A stretch of 5,542 bases of DNA from Bacteroidales bacterium (GTDB lineage: Bacteria > Bacteroidota > Bacteroidia > Bacteroidales > UBA932), in assembly GCA_023230265.1 (NCBI GenBank), contig JALNXR010000150.1, positions 1 through 5,542 of the forward strand. The letters are read 5' to 3'. Shown one piece after another: positions 1 to 5,522 of this stretch. Within the stretch, counting starts at the first letter, position 1, and the number at the start of each line of letters is the position of its first letter. The notes beneath the pieces are model-generated. The model made no database searches, was not told the DNA's origin, and was given only the letters and a program-made list of their open reading frames with translations. The position numbers and the translations under genes are program-made.

Positions 1-109
1 TAAATATTAATCGTTCAAAAATTTTCTTTGGACACTAGTGATAACATACTATGAGTGACTACTTATAAGATTATCTACAAATAAACTCTATAAAACAAAA
101 CAATAAATT

Positions 110-535
110 ATGAAACGATTCATTTTATTCGCGCTTATTGTGTTTATATCACACAATTTATTCTCTCAAGAAAATAACCAGATTAAAAACAGGGATTCGT
201 ACATCTACTGCGAGATATTAGGGACTCAAAAACTATTGAGCAACAAGGTTGCCGTTACAGTCGACTTTGGGCAAAATACTAGATTTGGTGAAGATACTCG
301 ACTTCGTGATGAAACAGGAAAAGTAATAATATTCAATTCTATGGTTGATGCTATGAATTGGATGGGAGGACAGGGTTGGGAGTTTATTCAGGCATATGTT
401 GTAACATCCCAAAATCAGAATGTTTATCACTGGCTGTTAAAACTTGATATAAAATATCTTTCTCCGGAAGAGTTAAGTGAAGTAAAAGCAATGTTCAAAA
501 CAAAACGGAATATTGCTAAAGATGTAGCTGAATAA
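110..535 (+). CDS. small exported hypothetical protein, Bacteroidales type
   Basis: This 141-residue protein begins with a typical signal peptide: basic MKR, a hydrophobic core at about residues 4-18, and a likely signal peptidase I cut just before Gln20 (..LFS-Q), a common pattern in Bacteroidetes. The mature part would act in the periplasm or outside the cell; there is no lipoprotein cysteine at the cut site. A compact core at about 30-112 has the run YIYCEILGTQ (31-40), VDFGQ (51-55), a charged segment RLRDETGK (64-71), FNSMVDAMNWMG (75-86) and GWEFIQAY (89-96). From memory this combination occurs in a frequent Bacteroidales family of uncharacterised secreted proteins; no biochemical role is known to me. 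The charged tail at 113-141 is less typical. The start is the first ATG and the only one giving a complete signal peptide. The leader is A-rich without a clear Shine-Dalgarno. It appears monocistronic. Confidence 0.85.
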   Translation: MKRFILFALIVFISHNLFSQENNQIKNRDSYIYCEILGTQKLLSNKVAVTVDFGQNTRFGEDTRLRDETGKVIIFNSMVDAMNWMGGQGWEFIQAYVVTSQNQNVYHWLLKLDIKYLSPEELSEVKAMFKTKRNIAKDVAE

Positions 536-1051
536 GGTGTTACAGTATTAATATTTTATTGGCAATATTAAAATAAATCCAAATATGAAAATCAACCTTG
601 AAGAATTAATAATGATGAAGGATTTGATTTTAATGAACCTAAGTTTGAACCTTTAAATATCCCAGACCAACCTGTTAATCCAGAAGAAAAAGGTTCATTA
701 CCTCATTACGAACCACCACCACCGCCACTTCCAGACAGCGATTAATGTCTATCAGGGATGGTAGGAGCTTTATAAATTGGGAACCCTGGTATATTTGACT
801 TCTTGGAGTCTTTCTTTATTTTCAGAGAAACTTTGAAAATGATGTAAACACTGATTTTTGAAATTGTAGTATTAAGGTCATAGTGTAAAAATTATTGTTA
901 CAATCAAAACTATGTGGTTCTATTATTTAACAATAGGACAAATCAAGCTATTTGATTATAAAAAAACAATAACAGATACTTACATAGAGCAATGCAAAAT
1001 ATGTTGATGTTGAATAATACGTCTTATAAAAAACGTTTAAAATATTAAGTA
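536..1051. other. intergenic region with gene debris
   Basis: This 516-base gap holds no intact gene of ordinary size. Just after the preceding gene there is an AT-only inverted repeat (TAATATT / AATATTA, 549-570) without a T tract, too weak to call a terminator. A broken proline-rich micro-ORF occupies 585-745 and is listed separately. A 17-codon ORF (745-798) starts on an ATG overlapping that stop (TAATG). From about 779 a different frame stays open to a TAA near 842 and reads NPGIFDFLESFF, which looks protein-like but has no start. The pattern suggests decayed coding sequence. From about 850 to 1051 I see only AT-rich sequence that presumably carries the promoter of the next gene, but I find no convincing promoter motif. 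Confidence 0.5.
585..745 (+). pseudogene. frameshifted proline-rich micro-ORF
   Basis: An ATG at 585 in an AT-rich leader starts MKINLEEL, and that frame ends at a TAA at 654-656 (23 codons). The frame beginning at 602 is open to a TAA at 743-745 and reads like a real acidic, proline-rich tail: NDEGFDFNEPKFEPLNIPDQ, later EEKGSLPHYEPPPPPLPDSD. That second frame has no ATG, GTG or TTG before its meaningful part. Joining the two would give a protein of about 53 residues and needs one extra base around 605-611, so a single-base deletion is the simplest reading. A sequencing error or a programmed -1 shift are alternatives, but no slippery heptamer is visible. The function is unknown; the composition suggests a disordered peptide or the tail of a lost larger protein. 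Confidence 0.4.
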
Positions 1052-2146
1052 ATGGAAATATTTGATTTTATCTCTGATCCAATGTTTAAAAGTATTCTAG
1101 AAAGGGATTTCCAAGAATTAGACAATTGTGTAAAGTATGGATTATCAAAATCCGCATTAGTACTATCTGGTAGTATTATTGAAGCAGTACTCCTTGAGTA
1201 TTTTACACATAATCTCCCAGATGGAATGACTCAAGAAGAACTTCTTAGGAAAGAACTATATCAATTAATTGAACAAGCTGTAAAAAAGCAATTAATCTCA
1301 GAAAGATCAAAACAACTATCTATTGTTATAAAAAATTACAGAAATTTAATTCATCCCGGAAGAGAAATCCGAAAAAATGAAGAATTTGATAACGAATCTG
1401 CAACTGTATCCTTAAGTTTAGTAAAAGTTATCGTGAAAGAAGTCAGAGAAAACTACAAAAAACTATATGGATATAAAGCAGAAGATATTTACCAAAAGAT
1501 TACTTGTGACTCCGCAACATTTTCAATTTTTGACAAATTACTTATAAAACTTAATAACCATGAGAAAATCAGGCTGATAAGATTACTTGTAAATCATAAT
1601 AATGAACAGCAAGATAACATATATCCACAATATAGAGAATATATATACAGGTTAAAATCGAAGATTAACAAGAATGATTTACTTTCTTTTTGCAAAGAAT
1701 TACATAAACAAGTAGAACAAGGAAAAGAAAAAGAGATAATAATTTTATTTGAGTTTTTTGGAGATTGCCTTGATATTCTGCAACCCGAAGAAAAAGATCT
1801 GATTTTGATGTATATATACAATTTAACAGAACATATTCATCACTATAATAATAAATTGGAAAATAACTGTTTCAGAGAATCTCTTCGCCATTTAAGATTG
1901 TACAAAGATAATCAAGAATCAAAACAAAATTTTTTAGATTTATTACAAAGAATCGTAGGATGTTATTTATACTGTAACGACAACGATCAAACTTACAATT
2001 ATTTTCATGCGTACAACTTATTATCAAATAGTTCTAATAAGGTAGAAGTCGAAGAATATACTAATTACATAAAAGATAATTTATCGTCAGAAAAATCGGA
2101 TGCTTTTTTCAGAGATTATGACAAATATTTAGAATTTATTTTTTAA
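1052..2146 (+). CDS. HEPN/DUF4145-like helical protein, function unknown
   Basis: This 364-residue protein has no signal peptide or membrane span, so it should be cytosolic. Residues 1-140 look like one helical domain. RDFQELDNCV (18-27) is followed by KSALVLSGSIIEAVLLEY (33-50), a small-residue helix pair typical of HEPN/DUF4145-type folds. KNYRNLIHPGREIR (94-107) then supplies an Arg97-x3-His101 motif like the catalytic RNxxxH of HEPN RNases, but one residue shorter than the usual R-x4-6-H. Residues 150-364 are predicted mostly helical, rich in Lys, Glu, Asn and Tyr, and match nothing I recognise. The ATG at 1052 is the first start and puts the conserved part at the N-terminus; there is no clear Shine-Dalgarno. 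Base composition is very AT-rich (about 30% GC in sampled lines), unlike the insertion sequence downstream, which fits horizontally acquired cargo. A defence or stress role is an inference; a non-catalytic scaffold is equally possible. Confidence 0.75.
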   Translation: MEIFDFISDPMFKSILERDFQELDNCVKYGLSKSALVLSGSIIEAVLLEYFTHNLPDGMTQEELLRKELYQLIEQAVKKQLISERSKQLSIVIKNYRNLIHPGREIRKNEEFDNESATVSLSLVKVIVKEVRENYKKLYGYKAEDIYQKITCDSATFSIFDKLLIKLNNHEKIRLIRLLVNHNNEQQDNIYPQYREYIYRLKSKINKNDLLSFCKELHKQVEQGKEKEIIILFEFFGDCLDILQPEEKDLILMYIYNLTEHIHHYNNKLENNCFRESLRHLRLYKDNQESKQNFLDLLQRIVGCYLYCNDNDQTYNYFHAYNLLSNSSNKVEVEEYTNYIKDNLSSEKSDAFFRDYDKYLEFIF

Positions 2147-2380
2147 AAGACAAATCAAATCGGTTGGATTTAATATAACCTTTCTTATAGCATTTAATTT
2201 TCAATGTTAAAAAAATAAAAACCACAAATACAAGTAGTTGCAAAACAGCGGCATTTCATATAGAGTCCGCCCATCTCCACAAAAACAGTGTATAATACGC
2301 AATAGCAACATGATACGCGGTTGCCTCAAAAAGTGTTGCAGTAATGAGGCTGAACGCAAATTCTTACAACTATAAAAGTC
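2147..2380. other. intergenic, abrupt composition change
   Basis: This gap separates two convergent genes. A small inverted repeat (AAATC, 5-base loop, GATTT at 2157-2171) follows the upstream stop but lacks a T tract, so I do not call it a terminator. Composition jumps from about 20% GC at 2161-2220 to about 45% at 2221-2280 and 38% at 2281-2340. I see no ORF, tRNA or known repeat in the GC-richer part. It may be a fragment of another element or a recombination boundary. Confidence 0.35.
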
Positions 2381-2827
2381 TCACAACATGATTTCTCGAG
2401 GGACGTATTCGTCCATTGATCTTATACTAAGATAACTATCTTGTTTAATTAGAGTTCTAATAAATTCTTCACATTCATCAAAAGTCATCAATCCCTTTTG
2501 TAAAGCTTTATATAACATATCCTCGGTTGTTATGTATACAATGTCATTCTGAACACAGAAATTTATAATGTGCTTAACATTACTACTAGCGATGACATTA
2601 TGATTATACTTACAATAAACCAGACAAAGACTCTCTCCATAACCATATTTCTTTTCTAAATCACCTATATCTAGGAGTATGGACTCGGATTCGGATTCGC
2701 TTGAAGGATCCCAAGCAATTACTTTGATATTATTAAATGTCTCTATATATCTATCAAAAATGTTTCGATGATATGTTCCTAACCTAAGCTCTTCTTCTAG
2801 AACTGAGTGAATACATATTCCGGTCAA
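2381..2827 (-). CDS. PIN-like domain protein, 5' end lost to the insertion
   Basis: The open frame gives 148 residues from a TTG at 2827, but that TTG and the next codons lie inside the IS terminal repeat. Host-derived sequence begins only at 2807, about residue 7, so this is a truncated gene. The remainder resembles the C-terminal two thirds of PIN proteins of the DUF3368-like type: VLEEELRLG (about 9-17), where the family has a V-x-EL motif; a low-complexity SSESESES run (41-48); YGYGESLCLVYCKY (61-74), equivalent to the GE-A helix; NVIASSNVKHI (77-87), where a D-rich strand usually sits; and YITTEDMLYKALQKGLM (97-113). PIN proteins are metal-dependent RNases, often toxins. The N-terminal strand with the first catalytic Asp is missing and the later acidic position appears to be Ser-Asn, so activity is unlikely. 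No antitoxin gene is visible. Confidence 0.6.
   Translation of the reverse strand: MTGICIHSVLEEELRLGTYHRNIFDRYIETFNNIKVIAWDPSSESESESILLDIGDLEKKYGYGESLCLVYCKYNHNVIASSNVKHIINFCVQNDIVYITTEDMLYKALQKGLMTFDECEEFIRTLIKQDSYLSIRSMDEYVPREIML
2808..2823. repeat. IS left terminal inverted repeat
   Basis: TGAATACATATTCCGG is the outer left end, matching the right end at 14 of 16 positions; the two mismatches are at bases 3 and 4. The boundary is set by the 5'-TG shared by both ends, because similarity stops immediately outside it. It lies within the open frame of the PIN-like remnant. Confidence 0.75.
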
Positions 2828-2860
2828 TACTCGGCCATAGATTCCGGTGATACTCGGCCA
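2818..2860 (-). repeat. two left-end transposase-type binding repeats (L1, L2)
   Basis: Two direct copies of a TTCCGG-N7/8-TCGGCCA site lie 24 bases apart: TTCCGGTCAATACTCGGCCA at 2818-2837 and TTCCGGTGATACTCGGCCA at 2842-2860, the second one base shorter. They are inverted relative to the four right-end copies and differ from them in the middle (GTnnATACT against GnGCATnnT). In IS21 elements such repeats are IstA recognition sites; that role is inferred here. L1 overlaps the outer inverted repeat. Confidence 0.8.
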
Positions 2861-2901
2861 CCTTGTTAAACATTCATTATTTTGTTAGTTCAAAGATATA
2901 A

Positions 2902-3621
2902 CTAATATTTTTTTCGTAGACTATCTCCTTTCAGTTCAATGCGTATTGACTTATGCGCTATCCTGTCCAGACATGCCTCTGCAAGCATTTCACTACTAAA
3001 GATGGAGTACCAATCGGTGACGGCAAGCTGACTTGATATGATTACGGATTTCTTGTGATAACGGTCGTCAATTATTTGTTCAAAGTCGTTTTGTTGCTGA
3101 CCTTCCAGTTTTTTCATTCCGAAGTCATCAATAATAAGCAGATCGAGCTGTTCAATTTTTTCGAAGAACCTGAGTTCATGTCCTTCAAGCCTGGCGAGCC
3201 TGAGCTCATCCAGCATCCTCTGCACGGTGTAGTAACGGACGCGATATCCAAGCCGGCAAGCCCTTTCACCAAGTGCTGTCGCCATGAATGATTTCCCGGT
3301 GCCGGTCGGTCCGCTGATTATGATTACAGTGCCGTTTTTAAGATACTCTCCGGTAGATAGCTGGGTTATCGTTCCGGCACTTATGCCGCGTAATTCACTT
3401 GTGTCAAGTTCTTCGACAGTTGCCATCTGCTTGAAAGCGGCTTTCTTGATTAGCCGTTCTATTCTGTTATTTTGACGGTTATCGATTTCGCTCTGAAGTA
3501 GAAGCTCAAGACCGTCCGTAAGGGTAAGCTTGTTTGTCTGATGTGTTTCGTTGATTATTTTCCAGCATGATGCCATACCGGGCATATGTAGTTTTTGGAA
3601 AGATGATTGTATTTGTTCCAT
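2902..3621 (-). CDS. istB: IS21 helper ATPase IstB
   Basis: IstB is the AAA+ ATPase that works with IstA in IS21 transposition; in the family it binds DNA, oligomerises and stimulates the transposase and target capture. The 239 residues are close to the usual length of about 240-265. An N-terminal helical region (1-90) leads to Walker A GPTGTGKS (104-111), Walker B LLIIDDFG (161-168), a sensor strand VIISSQ (193-198) followed by the expected Trp (W204), an arginine-finger-type DR (219-220) and the family C-terminal motif KGDSLRKK (231-238). It starts 14 bases after the istA stop, so the two are surely co-transcribed and may be translationally coupled, although they do not overlap as they do in the classical IS21. 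There is no recognisable Shine-Dalgarno. All key residues are present, so it should be functional. Confidence 0.95.
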   Translation of the reverse strand: MEQIQSSFQKLHMPGMASCWKIINETHQTNKLTLTDGLELLLQSEIDNRQNNRIERLIKKAAFKQMATVEELDTSELRGISAGTITQLSTGEYLKNGTVIIISGPTGTGKSFMATALGERACRLGYRVRYYTVQRMLDELRLARLEGHELRFFEKIEQLDLLIIDDFGMKKLEGQQQNDFEQIIDDRYHKKSVIISSQLAVTDWYSIFSSEMLAEACLDRIAHKSIRIELKGDSLRKKY

Positions 3622-3635
3622 GTTGTATTAGTCGT

Positions 3636-5195
3636 TTATTGAAAGAACAGATTGCCACGCATGTTAGCATGATCTTTGGGTGTTGGTGTGGATGTGAATG
3701 ACGGCTCATGAGAGCATTTTACCAGAGTCTTGATGACATTCTCAAGCCGTTTCCCTGTGAACAAGTGATTCTCAATGCAGATTTCACATGCCTGGTCAAA
3801 GAACTGTGGCTGATTGTCTCTCCGCAGGCGAAGCATCATATCGCAAGTTTTGTAGTAGTATTCCGGTGGAAGGCTGCCGTTTGATCTTTCGAACAGGAGA
3901 TTGAACAGTTGAAAGAGAGGCCCCGACACACCCTGTGCCCTTCGTTTGTAATAGTCGGCAGAGCGTTTGGTAAAGGCCAGAGTGTTGGAGGCCAGATGAT
4001 CGTCATTGGAAGTATATCCGAAGCTTCTTTCTCTGGAATGGACTGCTACCTGTTCGCCTTTTACATAGATTTTTACAAGCGATGTAGTAAAGATTATTCT
4101 GGCTTTGCAGCCGATTAGAGTATAAGGCACAGAGTAGTAGTGTTTGTCGCAGCTCAGATATACATGACCATTCTGCTGCACGGTAACATCGGCATATCGT
4201 TTCATCATGTACGGCGTATCCGGCAGAGGCTTCAAGGCCTCCTTTTCCACTGCATGAAAGTGCTCCTCTCTGCTGTATGGACGTTGCTGCATCCTTGTCC
4301 GATTATGTGCCTTAAGAAACTCGGCGACAGAGGCATTTAATTCCCCGGCAGAGAAGAACTGGCGATTATGCAATTTGGCATAGATGCGGTTATAAATGAT
4401 TTTTACCTGATTCTCAACCAGACCTTTGTGCGTGGGTGAATATGGCTGACAGGGAAGGACTACAAACCCATAGTGATTACCCATATCCTCCATGGCCTTA
4501 TTGATTGTGGGTTCATATTTGTCTGCTTTCACAACAGCTGCCTTGAGATTGTCGGGAACTACTATCTTGGGAACCCCTCCATAGAACTCAAGACATCGGC
4601 TCAAAGCATACAGGAAGTCTTCTGTCTTTTGCGAAGGCACACAAAACGCGAAGGCATAGTCTGTACAGGCAAGCGTGGCCACAAAGACTTGCATGGGTAT
4701 ACATTCTCCTGTATTGATATTGACATAGCCTAATGTATCTCCTGCAAAGTCAACATAGAGCTCATTGCCGGCTTCGTGACGTAGAACCGATGTGGATTGC
4801 TTCTGAGCCTTCAGATGTTGCGCAAGATGAAAGAAAAATTGAGACTTGCCATAACCGTCAGGATATATTTTTCTGTAGTCTTCCCAAACCATAAAACGTG
4901 TAACATGTTTATGGCCCAACTGCTCTACAAAGTCGGGCAACAGACCAAGAAAGGTAGACATCCGATCATCTGTGTATGCCGGATTTCCGGAATGGAAACG
5001 CCGTTCAAGAACCGGATCCTCTAGCTTGAGTAAATCATTAATGCCCAGGGAGTCCTTGTGGGCTGCATTTACAAACTCGTTGACTTTATCCCGGCTAATG
5101 CCAAGATGCTTGGCAATTTGCCTATTGGAGACGCCATCTTGGCTCAGTTGGAGCATTTGTTTAATTGTGCTCATGTCTATTATTGTTCCAGCCAT
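3636..5195 (-). CDS. istA: IS21 transposase IstA
   Basis: IstA is the DDE-type recombinase that cuts and joins the element ends. The 519 residues show an N-terminal helix-turn-helix (IKQMLQLSQDGVSNRQIAKH, 11-30, continuing LGISRDKV to 38) and an integrase-type catalytic core with Asp149 (YVDFAGD), Asp215 (VVPDNLKAAV) and Glu261 (GLVENQVK). A beta-barrel-like C-terminal segment follows at about 335-400 (HVYLSCDKHYYSVPY), then a helical tail. Length and order match the family, with no stop or frameshift. I chose the ATG at 5195, giving MAGTIIDMSTIKQ, because Bacteroidetes IstA proteins usually carry a short MAG-x-I-D-M leader; the alternative is the ATG at 5174 (MSTIKQM). Neither has a good Shine-Dalgarno, and a strong one upstream belongs to an overlapping mini-ORF. 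The terminal repeats upstream could allow IstA to repress itself, which is inference. Confidence 0.96.
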   Translation of the reverse strand: MAGTIIDMSTIKQMLQLSQDGVSNRQIAKHLGISRDKVNEFVNAAHKDSLGINDLLKLEDPVLERRFHSGNPAYTDDRMSTFLGLLPDFVEQLGHKHVTRFMVWEDYRKIYPDGYGKSQFFFHLAQHLKAQKQSTSVLRHEAGNELYVDFAGDTLGYVNINTGECIPMQVFVATLACTDYAFAFCVPSQKTEDFLYALSRCLEFYGGVPKIVVPDNLKAAVVKADKYEPTINKAMEDMGNHYGFVVLPCQPYSPTHKGLVENQVKIIYNRIYAKLHNRQFFSAGELNASVAEFLKAHNRTRMQQRPYSREEHFHAVEKEALKPLPDTPYMMKRYADVTVQQNGHVYLSCDKHYYSVPYTLIGCKARIIFTTSLVKIYVKGEQVAVHSRERSFGYTSNDDHLASNTLAFTKRSADYYKRRAQGVSGPLFQLFNLLFERSNGSLPPEYYYKTCDMMLRLRRDNQPQFFDQACEICIENHLFTGKRLENVIKTLVKCSHEPSFTSTPTPKDHANMRGNLFFQ

Positions 5196-5214
5196 ATATC
5201 TTTGCTTTTAACAT
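5161..5214 (-). CDS. possible leader mini-ORF overlapping istA start
   Basis: An ATG at 5214 is preceded by AGAGG with 5-base spacing, the best Shine-Dalgarno in the window. It encodes 17 residues (MLKAKIYGWNNNRHEHN) in a different frame from istA and stops 34 bases inside istA, past the ATG at 5195. If translated, it would compete with or couple to istA initiation and could keep transposase levels low. The frame also reads back upstream through the terminal repeats, but there it looks like a non-coding shadow. No homologue is known to me. Confidence 0.3.
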   Translation of the reverse strand: MLKAKIYGWNNNRHEHN

Positions 5215-5232
5215 TTTTTCCTCTGTTAAAAA

Positions 5233-5240
5233 CAAAAATA
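5233..5240 (-). promoter_or_regulatory. candidate istA promoter, -7 element
   Basis: On the minus strand the sequence TATTTTTG fits the Bacteroidetes -7 consensus TAnnTTTG exactly. It would give a transcription start about 30 bases before the istA ATG, a reasonable leader. The expected -33 TTTG is not found at normal spacing; a binding repeat (R1, 5259-5278) lies there instead, so a protein bound to R1 would block the promoter. In AT-rich DNA such a match can occur by chance. Confidence 0.4.
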
Positions 5241-5258
5241 GACGATTTGCTAAATGAG

Positions 5259-5512
5259 TGGCCGATAATGCTCCGGAAAGAATTGAAAATGCTTGCTTTA
5301 ACTTTCCAAACTGGCCGACAATGCCCCGGAAAACATCGCCATAATCTGCAAACCTGTACCGTCTTTGTGAAACTGGCTGACAATGCTCCGGAAAAAGTGC
5401 ATTTTGCCTCCATTTCTTGATTAATTCGTTCATTTTTTACCTTTTTATTGGTGAACGAGTATCATTTTTAGATCATCTTAGGCTGGAATTTCTGGCCGAC
5501 TATGCTCCGGAA
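5259..5512 (+). repeat. four right-end transposase-type binding repeats (R1-R4)
   Basis: Four 20-bp direct copies lie in the 327-base non-coding right end of the element, upstream of istA: TGGCCGATAATGCTCCGGAA (5259-5278), TGGCCGACAATGCCCCGGAA (5312-5331), TGGCTGACAATGCTCCGGAA (5374-5393) and TGGCCGACTATGCTCCGGAA (5493-5512). The consensus is TGGCCGAnnATGCnCCGGAA, inverted relative to the two left copies. Start-to-start spacings are 53, 62 and 119 bases. The reading frames through successive copies differ, which argues against a coding explanation. The outermost copy abuts the terminal inverted repeat. They are most likely IstA binding sites, and R1 lies close enough to the istA promoter candidate to influence it. 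Confidence 0.85.
5426..5458. other. inverted repeat between R3 and R4
   Basis: TCGTTCA (5426-5432) and TGAACGA (5452-5458) form a perfect 7-bp stem with a 19-base AT-rich loop. It lies in the wide gap between the third and fourth right-end repeats. No T tract follows on the minus strand, so it is not a standard terminator. It might hinder outside transcripts from entering istA or be a protein site; both are guesses. Confidence 0.35.
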
Positions 5513-5522
5513 TATGTAAGCA
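5507..5522. repeat. IS right terminal inverted repeat
   Basis: CCGGAATATGTAAGCA is the outer right end; its reverse complement TGCTTACATATTCCGG pairs with the left end at 14 of 16 bases. The element ends with CA, matching the TG start of the left end. The 20 bases that follow (5523-5542) are flanking DNA too short to annotate. Confidence 0.75.

Larger units (their letters stand above)
2808..5522 (-). mobile_element. IS21-family insertion sequence, complete (about 2.7 kb)
   Basis: The element carries istA and istB in the standard order on the minus strand, flanked by matching ends. The outermost 16 bases are TGAATACATATTCCGG on the left and TGCTTACATATTCCGG on the right (read inward), 14 of 16 identical, and the match continues imperfectly over about 30 bases (24 of 30). 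Both ends start 5'-TG, as is normal for IS21. Internal copies of a 20-bp site near the ends, presumably IstA binding sites, are also a hallmark of the family. The size is usual for the family and both proteins are intact, so it may be active. No matching 4-8 bp target duplication is seen: the left flank reads ..GAACTGAG and the right flank AAAATTTT. Its GC content is clearly higher than that of the sequence to its left. Confidence 0.92.

Noticed and set aside
27..54. Possible promoter for the first gene (TTTG at 27-30 and TACTATGA at 47-54)
   Set aside because: Spacing is about 16 instead of about 19-21 and the -7 match is poor.
790..797. TATATTTG matching TAnnTTTG
   Set aside because: It lies about 255 bases before the next start, has no -33 partner and sits inside gene debris; likely chance in AT-rich DNA.
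2688..2702. Short tandem hexamer repeat (TCGGAT units) as a functional repeat
   Set aside because: It is only a few units long and simply encodes the SESES run in the PIN-like fragment.
2818..2860. Terminal repeats as a CRISPR-like array
   Set aside because: There are few copies, spacing is irregular, orientation is opposite at the two ends and they tie directly to the IS boundaries.
2885..2905. Hairpin TTAGTT / AACTAA at the istB stop as a terminator
   Set aside because: In the istB direction no U tract follows the stem; a T run lies only on the opposite strand, where no gene needs it.
3055..3475. Plus-strand ORFs antisense to istB
   Set aside because: istB is fully supported on the minus strand by Walker motifs, so these are complementary-strand shadows.
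5058..5420. 120-residue plus-strand ORF
   Set aside because: It is antisense to the istA start and the terminal repeats, with no motif or credible start signal; a shadow frame.
5161..5433. 90-residue minus-strand ORF upstream of istA
   Set aside because: It runs through the non-coding terminal repeats, which fall in different frames along it, and has no recognisable protein features; only its last 17 codons (from 5214) have a good ribosome site and are kept as a possible leader.
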